Shown here piece by piece: positions 63,370-64,000 of a DNA stretch of 64,000 nt (positions are counted from its first letter, which is position 1; every line of letters begins with the position of its first letter). The position numbers and the translations under genes were made by a program. Location: NCBI RefSeq assembly GCF_003260265.1, contig NZ_QITQ01000013.1, positions 1-64,000 on the forward strand, read 5' to 3'. Below the pieces are notes generated by a model. That model saw nothing but the letters and a program-made list of their open reading frames with translations. It made no database searches and was not told the origin of the DNA. The DNA is from Roseovarius amoyensis (GTDB taxonomy: Bacteria > Pseudomonadota > Alphaproteobacteria > Rhodobacterales > Rhodobacteraceae).

Positions 63370-64000
63370 GTGACCCTGCCCACAAGTGCCTCGACCGACC
63401 ACGACGACCTGCGCCAGGCCCTGCGCGCGCTCTGCGCCGGTTTCGGGCCCGAATATCACCGAACCCAGGCACAGAACGGCACCTATCCTGTCGAGTTCAT
63501 CGATGCGCTGACCCATGACGGGTGGCTCGCGGCGATGATCCCCGAAAGCTATGGCGGGGCAGGACTTGGGCTGGCAGAAGCGTCGATCGTCATGGAAGAG
63601 ATCAACCGCAGCGGCGGGAACGCGGGCCATTGTCATGGCCAGATGTACAACATGGGCACGCTGCTGCGCCACGGCTCGGACGCGCAAAAGGAACGGTATC
63701 TGCCGGGCATCGCGTCGGGCGAATTGCGGCTTCAATCCATGGCGGTGACGGAACCCACGACCGGGACCGATACCACCAAAATCAAGACGACGGCGCGCCG
63801 GAATGGCGACCGCTATGTCGTCAACGGGCAAAAGGTCTGGATCAGCCGGCTGGAACATTCCGACCTGATGATCCTGCTCGCCCGGACGACGCCTCTCGAC
63901 CAGGTCAAGAAGAAGTCGCGCGGAATGAGCATCTTCATCGTCGATCTGGCCGATGCCTTGGGTCACGGGATGACGATCCAGCCGATCCGCAACATGGTCG
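63370..64000 (+). CDS. Acyl-CoA dehydrogenase (cut by window end)
   Basis: The first 210 codons of an acyl-CoA dehydrogenase. N-terminal domain FIDALTHDGWLAAMIPESYGGAGLGLAEASIVMEEI, then LQSMAVTEPTTGTDTTKIKTTA (FAD/substrate loop) and VVNGQKVWISRLEHSDLMILLART. Start GTG at 63370, 24 bases after the CoA-transferase stop, so one operon: activation of an acid as CoA ester, then alpha-beta dehydrogenation. The C-terminal catalytic Glu region lies outside. Confidence 0.9.
   Translation, partial: MTLPTSASTDHDDLRQALRALCAGFGPEYHRTQAQNGTYPVEFIDALTHDGWLAAMIPESYGGAGLGLAEASIVMEEINRSGGNAGHCHGQMYNMGTLLRHGSDAQKERYLPGIASGELRLQSMAVTEPTTGTDTTKIKTTARRNGDRYVVNGQKVWISRLEHSDLMILLARTTPLDQVKKKSRGMSIFIVDLADALGHGMTIQPIRNMV

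Noticed and set aside
1-64000. CRISPR arrays, insertion sequences, rRNA genes, prophage
   Set aside because: No regularly spaced direct repeats, transposase or integrase frames, rRNA sequences or phage structural genes were seen on either strand.

Overview
This window is core chromosome of a high-G+C alphaproteobacterium, almost certainly of the order Rhodobacterales (Rhodobacter/Roseobacter relatives). The main grounds are a circularly permuted two-piece tmRNA gene, a trgA-trgB-cysK tellurite-resistance-type cluster, a dusB(nifR3)-ntrB-ntrC-ntrY-ntrX operon whose NtrC and NtrX lack the sigma-54 contact loop, a fused ispDF gene, and tightly packed genes with many 4-base ATGA/GTGA overlaps. 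No rRNA operon, CRISPR array, insertion sequence or prophage is visible. The last gene (acyl-CoA dehydrogenase) is cut by the window edge.

Layout. 0.1-9 kb: tRNA-Ser, then a minus-strand block (alaX, mscS-type channel, cysteine synthase, trgB, trgA, photolyase, cysteine-desulfurase-like gene with an unusual leader). 9-12 kb: tmRNA (ssrA) beside its proteolysis adaptor sspB, then fumC and two tiny overlapping genes. 12-25.6 kb: hflX, hfq, trkH, trkA, a lipoprotein and a cyclase on the other strand, then ntrX, ntrY, ntrC, ntrB and dusB. 25.7-41.5 kb: mostly plus-strand housekeeping genes (ispDF, pgpA, cinA-type amidase, hpt, pyrE, dnaB, alr, mlaE, mlaF, radA, cvpA, purF), interrupted by one A+T-rich foreign-looking gene, then rlmB and tRNA-Tyr. 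41.6-49.8 kb: M20 peptidase, double-domain ABC ATPase and penicillin acylase in one operon, a beta-hydroxyacid dehydrogenase, an esterase and a 3-methyladenine glycosylase. 50-56 kb: cobA, pgi, an MFS transporter, pgl and zwf. 56-64 kb: a radical SAM gene, the yidD-rnpA-rpmH operon, a TVP38-oxidoreductase-histidine kinase trio, tRNA-Arg, and the start of a CoA-transferase/acyl-CoA dehydrogenase operon.

Functional links. ssrA adds the degradation tag and SspB delivers tagged proteins to ClpXP. pgi, zwf and pgl supply the glucose-6-phosphate to 6-phosphogluconate steps. NtrB/NtrC and NtrY/NtrX are two nitrogen-related two-component pairs in one operon with dusB. TrkA and TrkH form a potassium uptake system beside hfq and hflX. 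rpmH-rnpA-yidD is the usual ribosome/RNase P/membrane-insertion cluster behind a near-consensus promoter.

No large, obviously novel defence or mobile system is present. The best leads are the A+T-rich gene at 34687-35322, the TVP38-disulfide reductase-kinase module, the hairpin leader before the cysteine-desulfurase-like gene, the CCACAG/DnaA-box cluster before dnaB, and a shared 3'-flank element at 27.8 and 41.5 kb.
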